From contig JAHLWE010000371.1 in assembly GCA_019058135.1 (NCBI GenBank), forward strand, positions 1 to 8,942: a stretch of DNA of 8,942 nucleotides. The letters are read 5' to 3'. Shown one piece after another: positions 1 to 6,319 of this stretch. Each line of letters starts with the position of its first letter. Positions within the stretch are counted from its first letter, which is position 1. The notes under the pieces are model-generated. The model ran no database searches, had not been told where the DNA came from, and worked only from the letters and a program-made list of their open reading frames with translations. Source of the stretch: Promethearchaeota archaeon (lineage in GTDB: Archaea > Asgardarchaeota > Lokiarchaeia > Sigyniarchaeales > SOKP01). The position numbers and the translations under genes are program-made.

Positions 1-722
1 GAATAAAATTCTTTAGCTAATTCAAATGATTCATGATCACTCTTATCATAAGCAATAATTGCTCCTCTAGCACCTTTACAATATTGAGGGAAGAGAAACC
101 TATATCGTTCTTCTCCCGTAATATCCCAGATATGTAGTTTCACTATTTTATCAGAAATTTCTACCATTTTTCTATGGAATTCTACTCCAATGGTTATATT
201 AGATCCTTCTACTTCAGATGGCATTGGGAATAATTTATATTTTAGCTCATCATTTAGGCCTATGGTAACAACTTTTAATGTATAGTCCTCTTGTTTGCCC
301 CATTCTTCAAAATGTGTTAAAAATTTTTTATATCTTTCAATTTTCTTACGTAATTCATGCAATTGACTTCTACCCGTACTTGAGAGTGTTATGCCTAAAA
401 CTCGTCGTATAATAGCTTCTGCTTGTCCTTGACTGATTGTTTTATCATATTTTATATGAAGATCAAATGCGATTTTTGAAATTAACCAATTCAGGTCAAA
501 TTTTTGAATAAGAGCTTGAATTAAATGTTGCATATTCTTTTTAGAGCTCCTAATCCAATCTTCTTCTACAAGAATAGTTTTAGATAATCCTACATCACTT
601 TCTGTCACCAGTTCTTCCTTATTATAATTGCATTTTTTTAAAAAAGCTTCCAAATTTTCTAACTGTTCATTAGATAATGCTCCATTTTTTATTTTCTTCC
701 CTTCAGTGTTTTCATTTTTCAT
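1..722 (-). CDS. Ras/Rab-like small GTPase domain protein with degenerate P-loop (3' end outside window)
   Basis: My translation from the ATG at 722 gives 240 residues, open at the left edge. Residues 1-147 are mostly charged and probably helical, and I do not recognise them. From about residue 148 a Ras/Rab-type fold is clear: a beta-1-like stretch LKVVTIG (149-155), the switch I motif TIGVEF with Thr177, the Walker B/DxxG motif WDITGEERY (199-207), then GARGAIIAYD (218-226), as in Rab proteins. The P-loop is not recognisable: where GxxxxGK(S/T) belongs the sequence is GLNDELKYKL (155-164). The position of the catalytic Gln of Ras (Q61) is Glu204. The NKxD and SAK motifs would lie outside the window. 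It may be a pseudo-GTPase or bind nucleotide weakly; family knowledge suggests a signalling or scaffold role, but the partner is unknown. The domain call is firm, the function is not. Confidence 0.85.
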   Translation of the reverse strand, partial: MKNENTEGKKIKNGALSNEQLENLEAFLKKCNYNKEELVTESDVGLSKTILVEEDWIRSSKKNMQHLIQALIQKFDLNWLISKIAFDLHIKYDKTISQGQAEAIIRRVLGITLSSTGRSQLHELRKKIERYKKFLTHFEEWGKQEDYTLKVVTIGLNDELKYKLFPMPSEVEGSNITIGVEFHRKMVEISDKIVKLHIWDITGEERYRFLFPQYCKGARGAIIAYDKSDHESFELAKEFY

Positions 723-754
723 TTCAAAATCATCTCATACTTTGTTCATTTTTT

Positions 755-797
755 TGGACGTTTAATATGATCTTGGACGTCCAAGATTATAGTGGAC
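755..797. promoter_or_regulatory. Three TGGAC elements at 19-bp period (operator-like array)
   Basis: TGGAC occurs at 755-759, 774-778 and 793-797, each exactly 19 bp after the previous one. The first two units are more alike: both begin TTGGACGT (754-761 and 773-780), and AA and AT positions also match further along the unit. The third is TGGACAT. The array lies just upstream of the minus-strand GTPase-like gene (start 722) and downstream of its likely TATA box, the usual place for an archaeal repressor to block RNA polymerase. Binding by a regulator is inferred. No regulator gene for it is recognisable in the window. Confidence 0.5.
770..787. repeat. Perfect 18-bp palindrome (candidate operator)
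   Basis: ATCTTGGACGTCCAAGAT is its own reverse complement over all 18 bases, with its centre between 778 and 779. It contains the middle TGGAC element of the 19-bp array and an inverted copy of it. It covers the transcription start predicted about 26 nt downstream of the TATA box at 801-812. A dimeric DNA-binding protein would fit such a site; as RNA it could fold only with a very small loop. Confidence 0.55.
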
Positions 798-800
798 ATT

Positions 801-818
801 ATGATATATAAACTTTTG
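801..818 (-). promoter_or_regulatory. TATA box with BRE-like element for the GTPase-like gene
   Basis: On the minus strand the sequence reads CAAAAG (BRE-like, 813-818) followed by TTTATATATCAT (801-812). This fits archaeal promoters and would start transcription near position 781, leaving a leader of about 60 nt before the ATG at 722. The start site would fall inside the palindrome. The call rests on sequence similarity alone. Confidence 0.5.
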
Positions 819-973
819 TATATAATAAATTATTAATTGTATCGAAAAAATCGCCAAAAACATATGATACTGAGAAAAAAAAGCAATATTAAAACAATCG
901 AAGGAAATAATTTACCCCAAATGATACTTATAATTTAGATTTTTGGCACAATCAAAGTTAAACTTGTTATAAT

Positions 974-1720
974 TTATTTTTTCCTGTATCTTAAGTAAAA
1001 TATTTCATTTTCTACTTTTTGTTCTAAAATTTTAAATCCTATGCTTTTAGCTAAATTTGAAAAATATTGCATGTCTTGTTCCTTATCCCATAATGTTGCA
1101 AAACCCCGATTGATTGTTTTATCACTAATTTTTATTTCTAGGTTTAATCCAAATAAGTCTTTTTCTTTACTATTTCTATCAGGTATATTTACATCCCAGA
1201 GAACAAATTCCCCATTTAATTTCAAAACTCTATGAATTTCTTGAAAAACTTTTTTATGGTCTATTACTGGAATATACATCATTGTAAAAAAGGCTGTTGC
1301 TGTATCAAATGTATTATCCAAAAATTTTAATTCTTTTGCATCCATAATTATGTTTAAAGCGCCACTATGCGGAGCATCTTCAAGTTCTTTTTTGTTAGGA
1401 TCTATTGCAACAACTTGTTCGTCTTTAAATTGTGCTATTACTCCTTCTCCACCACCTCCAATATCTAAAATTCTACCTTCTAATTTAATATTTGTTAGGT
1501 CAATTTTCTGTGTATCAATAAAAAAAACCTTTTCTTTCGCAAGTTCTTCTAAAAAAGAATCAATAGCTTCTTTATCTGCATGCCACTTATTGTCTATTTT
1601 TTTTCCTTTAATTTTACCTTCTTCGAAATAATTTGTTATTTCTTCTTCGTTTAAATATTTATGAATCATTTCACAAATATCTGCAACATCATAGAATTTT
1701 ACATCATCTACTTCTTTCAT
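974..1720 (-). CDS. Class I SAM-dependent methyltransferase with N-terminal helix-turn-helix domain
   Basis: The product is 248 residues from the ATG at 1720. Residues 8-60 resemble an excisionase/MerR-like helix-turn-helix (YDVADICEMI, then FEEGKIKGKKIDNKW and an acidic helix), the HTH_17 pattern in which a helical pair is followed by a GKI...W wing. Residues 80-176 are a Methyltransf_11-type core: motif I ILDIGGGGEG (84-93), AID with the ribose-binding Asp107, DNTFDTATAFF after motif II, and RVLKLNGEFVLWD (164-176). It should transfer a methyl group from S-adenosylmethionine; the substrate is unknown. The reading frame stays open upstream to a TTG at 1864, but that extension is Lys/Leu/Ile-rich, overlaps the end of the neighbouring gene and resembles no domain, so the ATG is preferred. 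The stop is TAA. No strong ribosome-binding site is visible. Confidence 0.85.
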   Translation of the reverse strand: MKEVDDVKFYDVADICEMIHKYLNEEEITNYFEEGKIKGKKIDNKWHADKEAIDSFLEELAKEKVFFIDTQKIDLTNIKLEGRILDIGGGGEGVIAQFKDEQVVAIDPNKKELEDAPHSGALNIIMDAKELKFLDNTFDTATAFFTMMYIPVIDHKKVFQEIHRVLKLNGEFVLWDVNIPDRNSKEKDLFGLNLEIKISDKTINRGFATLWDKEQDMQYFSNLAKSIGFKILEQKVENEIFYLRYRKK

Positions 1721-1818
1721 ACAATATCCACTTAATTTTTTAAGAGATTTTCTTAAAAGTAATACTTTTTTATTATTAAGATTTGTAATTTTAGAAAATA
1801 AAAATAAAATAAAAATTT

Positions 1819-2676
1819 TTATTTGGGGTGTCCTAAAGAGCATATTTTTAGACAGATTGAGCAATAATTATCATCTATTAATCTTTCTATACATTCTGAG
1901 CGATCTATGCGCGATATTACCCCAGAACCCTTGATTTTTTCAACAGGTTCTTCCAAGGCAGCTTTACAAAATTTAATGCAAGCCCCACAATTATTGCAGA
2001 ATTCTTCTATTTCACTAAAGTCTCTTTTTTTTCTATTAAGTGGAATATCAGCATCAATCGTTATTATTCCAATACGTTGTCTTGGACCAAATTCAGGGGT
2101 AACAAGCAATCCAAGTTGTCCTATTATTCCAATATTTGCAGCTACAGCGTGGTAAGGAAATAATAATTTTCCACCAAATGGATGGTGTGCTTCAGCTTTA
2201 TAGCCTTGTTCTTGTAAGTAATTTGTTAGTTCAATAACAATATCTCCTAATTCTTTAAAAACTCTAAAGGCTTCTATTGCGCAGAAATAACTTGGAGCCG
2301 TCTTGATTTGTTCCCAGTCTAGCTCCATACCAAGCACAATGGCATTTTTTCCATAAACAGTGAGATTTTTAAAAATATAATTTTCATTAACCGTTGTATA
2401 TCCAATTAGGTCTGCACCTAAAAGTTTAGCCTATTTTTCAAAATTTTCCCAAAATTCTGGCGTGGTGGCTGTTTTAGTTTTGTTTTTATTTCCGTATTTT
2501 GTTTTACGTGCTATATCAAATCCAATAATCGTTTTTCTGATATATCTACTAAATATTTTTAGATCTTTTGGCGGAATAACTCCTTTTAATTTCATCTGAA
2601 AGAGTTTTTTTGGCATTATAAACTCACAGCCATCATTGTGACCAATATAAGTAGGGTCAATTTTTTCATTTTGCAA
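1819..2676 (-). pseudogene. Reductive-dehalogenase/QueG-like corrinoid iron-sulfur protein interrupted by an in-frame TAG
   Basis: One frame runs from TTG at 2676 to TAA at 1819-1821: 286 codons broken only by TAG (codon 82, at 2431-2433). Both sides look like one protein: FWENFEK before the stop continues with AKLLGADLIGYT, the usual start of the corrinoid-binding fold in RdhA/QueG-like proteins. Further on are HAVAANIGIIGQLGLLVTPEFGP (family core, split here as HAVAANIGIIGQ and LGLLVTPEFGP), CNNCGACIKFC (Cys 227, 230, 233, 237) and a second cluster, Cys 262, 272, 275, 279. This predicts two [4Fe-4S] clusters feeding electrons to a cobamide. There is no Tat signal, so it would be cytosolic. 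The substrate is unknown. Tyr would be natural at codon 82 (TAT or TAC to TAG). If TAG is a true stop, the gene is a pseudogene; the downstream half could restart at GTG 2337 but would lack part of the fold. Confidence 0.75.
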
Positions 2677-2684
2677 TTTATTAA

Positions 2685-2692
2685 CACCTTCC
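2685..2692 (-). promoter_or_regulatory. Shine-Dalgarno site fixing the TTG start at 2676
   Basis: The minus strand reads GGAAGGTG, then 8 nt, then TTG at 2674-2676. The match to the archaeal anti-Shine-Dalgarno sequence and the spacing are good. This supports the unusual TTG start and suggests the reductase gene was translated from there before, or despite, the TAG. Confidence 0.65.
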
Positions 2693-2786
2693 TTAAATAT
2701 ATAAGAATATGTGAATTGGATTAATAAAGATTGATTTTATATTCAATAATCTGGTATATTTATTTTCTAATAAAATTTAAAATACG

Positions 2787-3680
2787 TTAAATATCTCCTG
2801 GCCCTAAATTTATCCGTTCCCGAATTTTTTCTAATTTCGCAGTTGCTCCGAAATATTCTAACCACCAAGTCACACCAACTTCTGCATATTGTTTAAATCT
2901 TTCATTTGTTGATTTTTGACTTTTTCCAGTCGTTTTACCCATAAATACAATATCAAAAGGAGTATCCAAAGCGCGATGTTTTTTTATGAAATTTATTATC
3001 TCTCCTAAATCAGCTAGGGTTAATTTCCCTCGAAAATTTTCTTTTAATGGAAAAATACCATCCAATTTACGAGCAGCTCGAATAAACGGTCCCTTTTTTG
3101 GCCATTGTCCAGCCCCCCATATTGGAATTCTTGGTTTTTGCACTGGTTTTGGTAAGAATCTCACATTATCAATATTATAATATTCTCCATTATAACTAAA
3201 GGGCTTACCACTCCAGAGACCAATTAAGATATCAATTCCCTCTTCCAGTTTCTTAGCGCGCACTTTTAAATCAGATTCCTCACCGAAAGCCTCAAACTCT
3301 ACCTTTGGAGGTTCTCCCAAACCTACACTTAAAATCATTCTCCCTTTAGATAAGTGATCTATTGCAACTGTTTCACGAGCGAGCTTCCAGGGGCGTCGAC
3401 GTGGTAAGGGAGTAATAGTGGTTCCAATATGAATACTTTCGGTTGAAATTGCCATTACTGCCAGAGCAACCCAAGGATCAACAATTGGATAAGGGAAGTT
3501 TATATCAACCAAAATATGATCCCATATGAAGTATCCATCCCACCCAGCATTTTCTACTTCCTTTGATAATTCTGCTAATTTTCTTGCGTAGCCAAAAATA
3601 GGACCATAATTTGGAGTATATAAACCATATTTTAATTTTTTAGCCATTTTCTCATCAATTTTCTTTAAATTGAAATTCAT
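2787..3680 (-). CDS. LLM-class (luciferase-like) flavin/F420-dependent oxidoreductase
   Basis: The 297-residue product matches the bacterial-luciferase-like TIM-barrel family: YGLYTPNYGP near the N-terminus, GWDGYFIWDH (46-55), DPWVALAVMA (68-77), IHIGTTITPLPRRRPWKLA (83-101), SKGRMILSVGLG (111-122), and FSYNGEYYNIDNVRFLPKP (161-179) followed by IPIWGAG (185-191). Archaeal members usually use coenzyme F420 (some use FMN) to oxidise or reduce small organic substrates in the cytosol; the substrate cannot be read here. The length is normal for the family. A second ATG (residue 12, position 3647) begins directly before KKLKYGLYTPN, where many family members begin; neither ATG has a strong ribosome-binding site, so the start is uncertain by 11 residues. 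It is divergent from the methyltransferase at 3856 and has no obvious partner on its own strand. The stop is TAA. Confidence 0.93.
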   Translation of the reverse strand: MNFNLKKIDEKMAKKLKYGLYTPNYGPIFGYARKLAELSKEVENAGWDGYFIWDHILVDINFPYPIVDPWVALAVMAISTESIHIGTTITPLPRRRPWKLARETVAIDHLSKGRMILSVGLGEPPKVEFEAFGEESDLKVRAKKLEEGIDILIGLWSGKPFSYNGEYYNIDNVRFLPKPVQKPRIPIWGAGQWPKKGPFIRAARKLDGIFPLKENFRGKLTLADLGEIINFIKKHRALDTPFDIVFMGKTTGKSQKSTNERFKQYAEVGVTWWLEYFGATAKLEKIRERINLGPGDI

Positions 3681-3855
3681 ATATAAAAGCTCATGCTGTA
3701 TAAAAAAATTAATTTATTTTGCTAAATATTCAGAATAAAATCAATCTAAAAGAATTTTTATCAATTCTTGTAATTAAATTAATTTTAAAATTGAATTATT
3801 CATATTTATGTAGAACATAAGTTTTAAATTTTGGACGGAACTAATTTTAGAATAT
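3681..3855. promoter_or_regulatory. Divergent intergenic promoter region
   Basis: This very AT-rich 175-bp gap separates two divergently oriented genes and must hold promoters for both. For the plus strand, TTCATATTTATG (3799-3810) is a possible TATA box, placing the start near 3832. For the minus strand, a TTTTTTTATAC-like stretch (about 3698-3708) could give a short leader or leaderless transcript. A lone TTTTGGACG at 3829-3837 repeats the core of the elements near 755-797 and could be chance. No SD is evident for either gene. Confidence 0.4.
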
Positions 3856-4686
3856 ATGACACAAAAACTGAATCTCAATATTGGCACAATTGAAACAACT
3901 ATGCTTGGTCCTTTATGGGCTCGAGCAACTTTTAGCAAGTTATATCCTGATTTGTTAAATGACCCTAAAGCAGCCCAAATTATTAAAATCCTTGATTATA
4001 ATTTTTCTAAAGTTCAAGAATTTCTTGATGAATGGCGCGGACTTGGTCTATTAGTCAGAGCTAGGAGCTTTGATAATGCTCTCAAAAAATATATTGAGAA
4101 ACATCCGAATACGACTGTAGTTAATATTGGAGCTGGATTAGATACAACCTTTTTCCGTGTAGACAATGGTAAGATTAAATGGTATGATTTAGATTTACCT
4201 GATGCGGTTGAATTTCGTAAAAAATTCATTCCCGAATCGCCCCAGAGTATATGTATTGCAAAATCTGCATTAGATTACAGCTGGTTTGATGATATTGAAT
4301 TTAACGCTGAAAAAGGCATTTTCTTTATAGCAGGTGGGTTTATTTACTATTTTAAAGAAGAGGAGATATATGCTCTTTTTAGAGCAATGGCTGAAAGATT
4401 TCTGGGTGGTGAAATTATTTTTGATGCAATCTCAAAACTTGCTAAAATAATAATGAATAGAAGGTCAAAAAAAGCGGGTGCTGAAGCAAAATCTTTCCAT
4501 TTTAGTGTTGGCAACCCTATGAAAAAATTTCCGAAATGGTCCAACAAAATTGAAGTGGTTGATTGGTTTACTATATGGGCTCGAACTCCGCGCAATCAAA
4601 ACTGGAGTAAAAAAACCATTAAAATGATTAATATTGCTGAGCGGTTTAAAACGGCAAAGATTGTTCAAGTGAGATTTTTAAAATAG
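3856..4686 (+). CDS. LCMT/TcmP-like class I SAM-dependent O-methyltransferase
   Basis: The 276-residue product has the signature of the leucine-carboxyl-methyltransferase family (PF04072, COG3315 TcmP/Ppm2-like): ATFSKLYPDLLNDPKAAQI (24-42), then the SAM-binding motif VVNIGAGLDTTFFR (88-101), WYDLDLPDAVEFRKK (109-123) with the acidic SAM-ribose position, and FFIAGGFIYYFKEEE (156-170). Members methylate carboxyl or hydroxyl groups of small molecules such as polyketides, or the C-terminal Leu of PP2A in eukaryotes; the substrate here is unknown. It is soluble and cytosolic. It is the only plus-strand gene of the window that ends in TAG (4684-4686), after the family-like C-terminus IVQVRFLK, so TAG very probably acts as a stop here. 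The M28 peptidase gene begins 37 bp downstream and may share its transcript, though no functional link is evident. Confidence 0.9.
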   Translation: MTQKLNLNIGTIETTMLGPLWARATFSKLYPDLLNDPKAAQIIKILDYNFSKVQEFLDEWRGLGLLVRARSFDNALKKYIEKHPNTTVVNIGAGLDTTFFRVDNGKIKWYDLDLPDAVEFRKKFIPESPQSICIAKSALDYSWFDDIEFNAEKGIFFIAGGFIYYFKEEEIYALFRAMAERFLGGEIIFDAISKLAKIIMNRRSKKAGAEAKSFHFSVGNPMKKFPKWSNKIEVVDWFTIWARTPRNQNWSKKTIKMINIAERFKTAKIVQVRFLK

Positions 4687-4723
4687 TTTAATAAAAGGTG
4701 GAAACTTCCAAAAACTTATTAAT

Positions 4724-5890
4724 ATGATTGATTTAACGAGAATAAAAAGAAATCTTCAAGAACTTTCTTTCCCTCGCCGTTATGGTACAAATTCAGAAAA
4801 ATTAGCGTTTGAAAAGATTAAACAGAAAATTGAGAAATTAGGGTTAAAAACCGAAAGCCACTCTTTTGTTTTTTCTACTTTTTATTCAAATGTTTTGTTA
4901 AAAGTTTATGTTATTTTAATATTTATCACTCTTTTTTTGAAATATCTTAATGTCATAGATGTAATATTTATTCTGTTCTTAGGTATTGTGATTTTTATAT
5001 CGTTTTTGCTTTTTTTAATTTCAAGGAACCCTGAGAAAATAAAATTTGGCAAAAAACAAGGTTCTCAAAATTTACTCGTTAAATTAGATTCAGAAGCAGA
5101 AATGAATAATATGAAAGAGATGAAAAAGAAATTGATTTTTATCGCGCACGTAGATTCAAAAGGTCAGACTTTACCTATTATATATCGAATAGTATCTTAT
5201 TATGTTTGGATTATATCTGTTTTAATTATAATAATTGTATTTTTTTTAAGATATATCTTTCAAACACATTTTTTCTTGCTTTTCCATTCAATAGCAAGTG
5301 GAATAATGGTATTAAATTTAATTTCTTGCATTTTAATCCTAATGAATATATCAAATAATAATTCTGATGGAGCATTAGATAATGCAACTGGTATTGCAAT
5401 AGTTCTTGAATTATTACACCATTTTCAAATTGAGAAGATTCAATCTAAAAATTTCAATTTCTGGTTTTTGTTTACTGGAGCTGAAGAAGTTGGAACGATG
5501 GGTGCTAGATTTTTCTTAAATAGTCTTCAGAAATATGACAAGAATGAATTTATCATAATTAATTTTGATGCAATTGGTAAAGGAATTGATCTATTCAAAT
5601 TTGGTATTGAGAAAAATGAGTTACTTAAATTTATTAATTTAATTTTTAAATCTGCAAGAGAGAATAATTTAGAAATTAAAAAAGGACGAAAAATAATAGG
5701 AGTTCATAGTGATGGATGGATTTCTGCGAAAAAAGGATTTAATGGTATAGGTTTTGGTGATATCAGTGTGTATAAATATGTTCACCGAAAACACACTATT
5801 GATAATGTCGATTATGAACTTTTATGTAATTTTTGTCAAGTAATCGCTTCTGCAATAAATCAATTAGCTGATAATGATCAATTTTATTAA
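4724..5890 (+). CDS. Membrane-anchored M28-family zinc metallopeptidase with inserted transmembrane hairpin
   Basis: The 388-residue product has all M28 ligand positions: His142 (with Asp144) in AHVDSKGQ, Asp219 in GALDNATG, Glu254-Glu255 in TGAEEVGTMGA (general base and ligand), Asp282 in NFDAIG, and His357 in HRKHTIDN. It should hydrolyse peptides as a two-zinc aminopeptidase or carboxypeptidase. Four hydrophobic segments are visible, at about 57-76, 78-100, 157-178 and 183-208. The first pair precedes His142; the second lies between His142 and Asp219. With two hairpins and a Lys-rich stretch after the first (102-111), the catalytic parts probably face the cytoplasm. The N-terminal 50 residues resemble the usual M28 prodomain-like helix. 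GGTGG at 4697-4701 is a good SD match but lies 22 nt before the ATG, rather far. No in-frame ATG, GTG or TTG lies between. Ligand spacing after Asp219 is close to normal, so the enzyme looks intact. Confidence 0.9.
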   Translation: MIDLTRIKRNLQELSFPRRYGTNSEKLAFEKIKQKIEKLGLKTESHSFVFSTFYSNVLLKVYVILIFITLFLKYLNVIDVIFILFLGIVIFISFLLFLISRNPEKIKFGKKQGSQNLLVKLDSEAEMNNMKEMKKKLIFIAHVDSKGQTLPIIYRIVSYYVWIISVLIIIIVFFLRYIFQTHFFLLFHSIASGIMVLNLISCILILMNISNNNSDGALDNATGIAIVLELLHHFQIEKIQSKNFNFWFLFTGAEEVGTMGARFFLNSLQKYDKNEFIIINFDAIGKGIDLFKFGIEKNELLKFINLIFKSARENNLEIKKGRKIIGVHSDGWISAKKGFNGIGFGDISVYKYVHRKHTIDNVDYELLCNFCQVIASAINQLADNDQFY

Positions 5891-5941
5891 TATAAATAAC
5901 AATATTTTCTTAAGTTTAATTCATTTTTAGATGTATTAACA

Positions 5942-6289
5942 ATGGAAAAAATGATTGCCTTTTGTGGAATAATTTGCTCTGAATGCCCTGCATTAATAGC
6001 AACCCAAGAAAATGATGATGAGAAAAGAAAACAAGTCGCTGAATTATGGTCTAAAATGTATAAAAGTGAAATAAAACCAGAGGAAATTAATTGCGACGGA
6101 TGTTTGGCAAAAAGCGGAAGATTTTTTAGATACTGCAATGTGTGTGAAATAAGGAAGTGTGGTCAGGAAAAACACCTTAAAAATTGCGCTTATTGCGAAG
6201 ATTATATCTGCGAAAAATTAAGCAGTTTTTTTGATGACGCTGGTCCAGATCTAAAGCACAATCTTGAAGAAATTAGAAAAAAACTATAA
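5942..6289 (+). CDS. DUF3795 cysteine-rich protein
   Basis: The 115-residue product begins MIAFCGIICSECPALIA (residues 4-20 after MEK), the characteristic opening of DUF3795 proteins. It has 11 cysteines: 8, 12, 15, 51, 54, 65, 68, 73, 82, 85 and 90, several as CxxC (CDGC, CNVC, CAYC). This predicts bound zinc or an Fe-S cluster; the function of the family is not known. It is soluble and has no signal peptide. A second Met at residue 4 could be the start. A TATA-like TATAAATA (5891-5898) lies about 44 bp upstream of the ATG, and the gene is 51 bp from the M28 gene, so it may have its own promoter. The stop is TAA. Confidence 0.85.
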   Translation: MEKMIAFCGIICSECPALIATQENDDEKRKQVAELWSKMYKSEIKPEEINCDGCLAKSGRFFRYCNVCEIRKCGQEKHLKNCAYCEDYICEKLSSFFDDAGPDLKHNLEEIRKKL

Positions 6290-6319
6290 TTAATAAAAAA
6301 TTGACAATGACTTATAGAA

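Noticed and set aside
860..928. Two imperfect copies of an ATGATACT sequence in the intergenic region
   Set aside because: Too short (about 8 bases) and unconnected with any promoter element to be distinguished from chance.
1807..1824. 18-bp AT-only palindrome around AAAAATTTTT at the end of the reductase gene
   Set aside because: Low complexity; made of A and T runs and expected by chance. It could help end the reductase transcript but lacks a stable hairpin.
974..1864. Longer 296-residue version of the methyltransferase starting at TTG 1864
   Set aside because: The extra 48 residues overlap the reductase gene's end, are Lys/Leu-rich without a domain, and the ATG at 1720 begins directly before the HTH-like domain.
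2728..3747. 13-bp inverted repeat (ATAAAATCAATCT) flanking the luciferase-like gene at 2728-2740 and 3735-3747
   Set aside because: In DNA this AT-rich several exact 13-mers are expected by chance in 9 kb; the extension beyond 13 bases is poor and there is no transposase or target duplication.
4699..4710. Small inverted repeat TGGAA-AC-TTCCA before the M28 gene
   Set aside because: Five-base stem with a two-base loop is too small to form a stable structure and has no known regulator.
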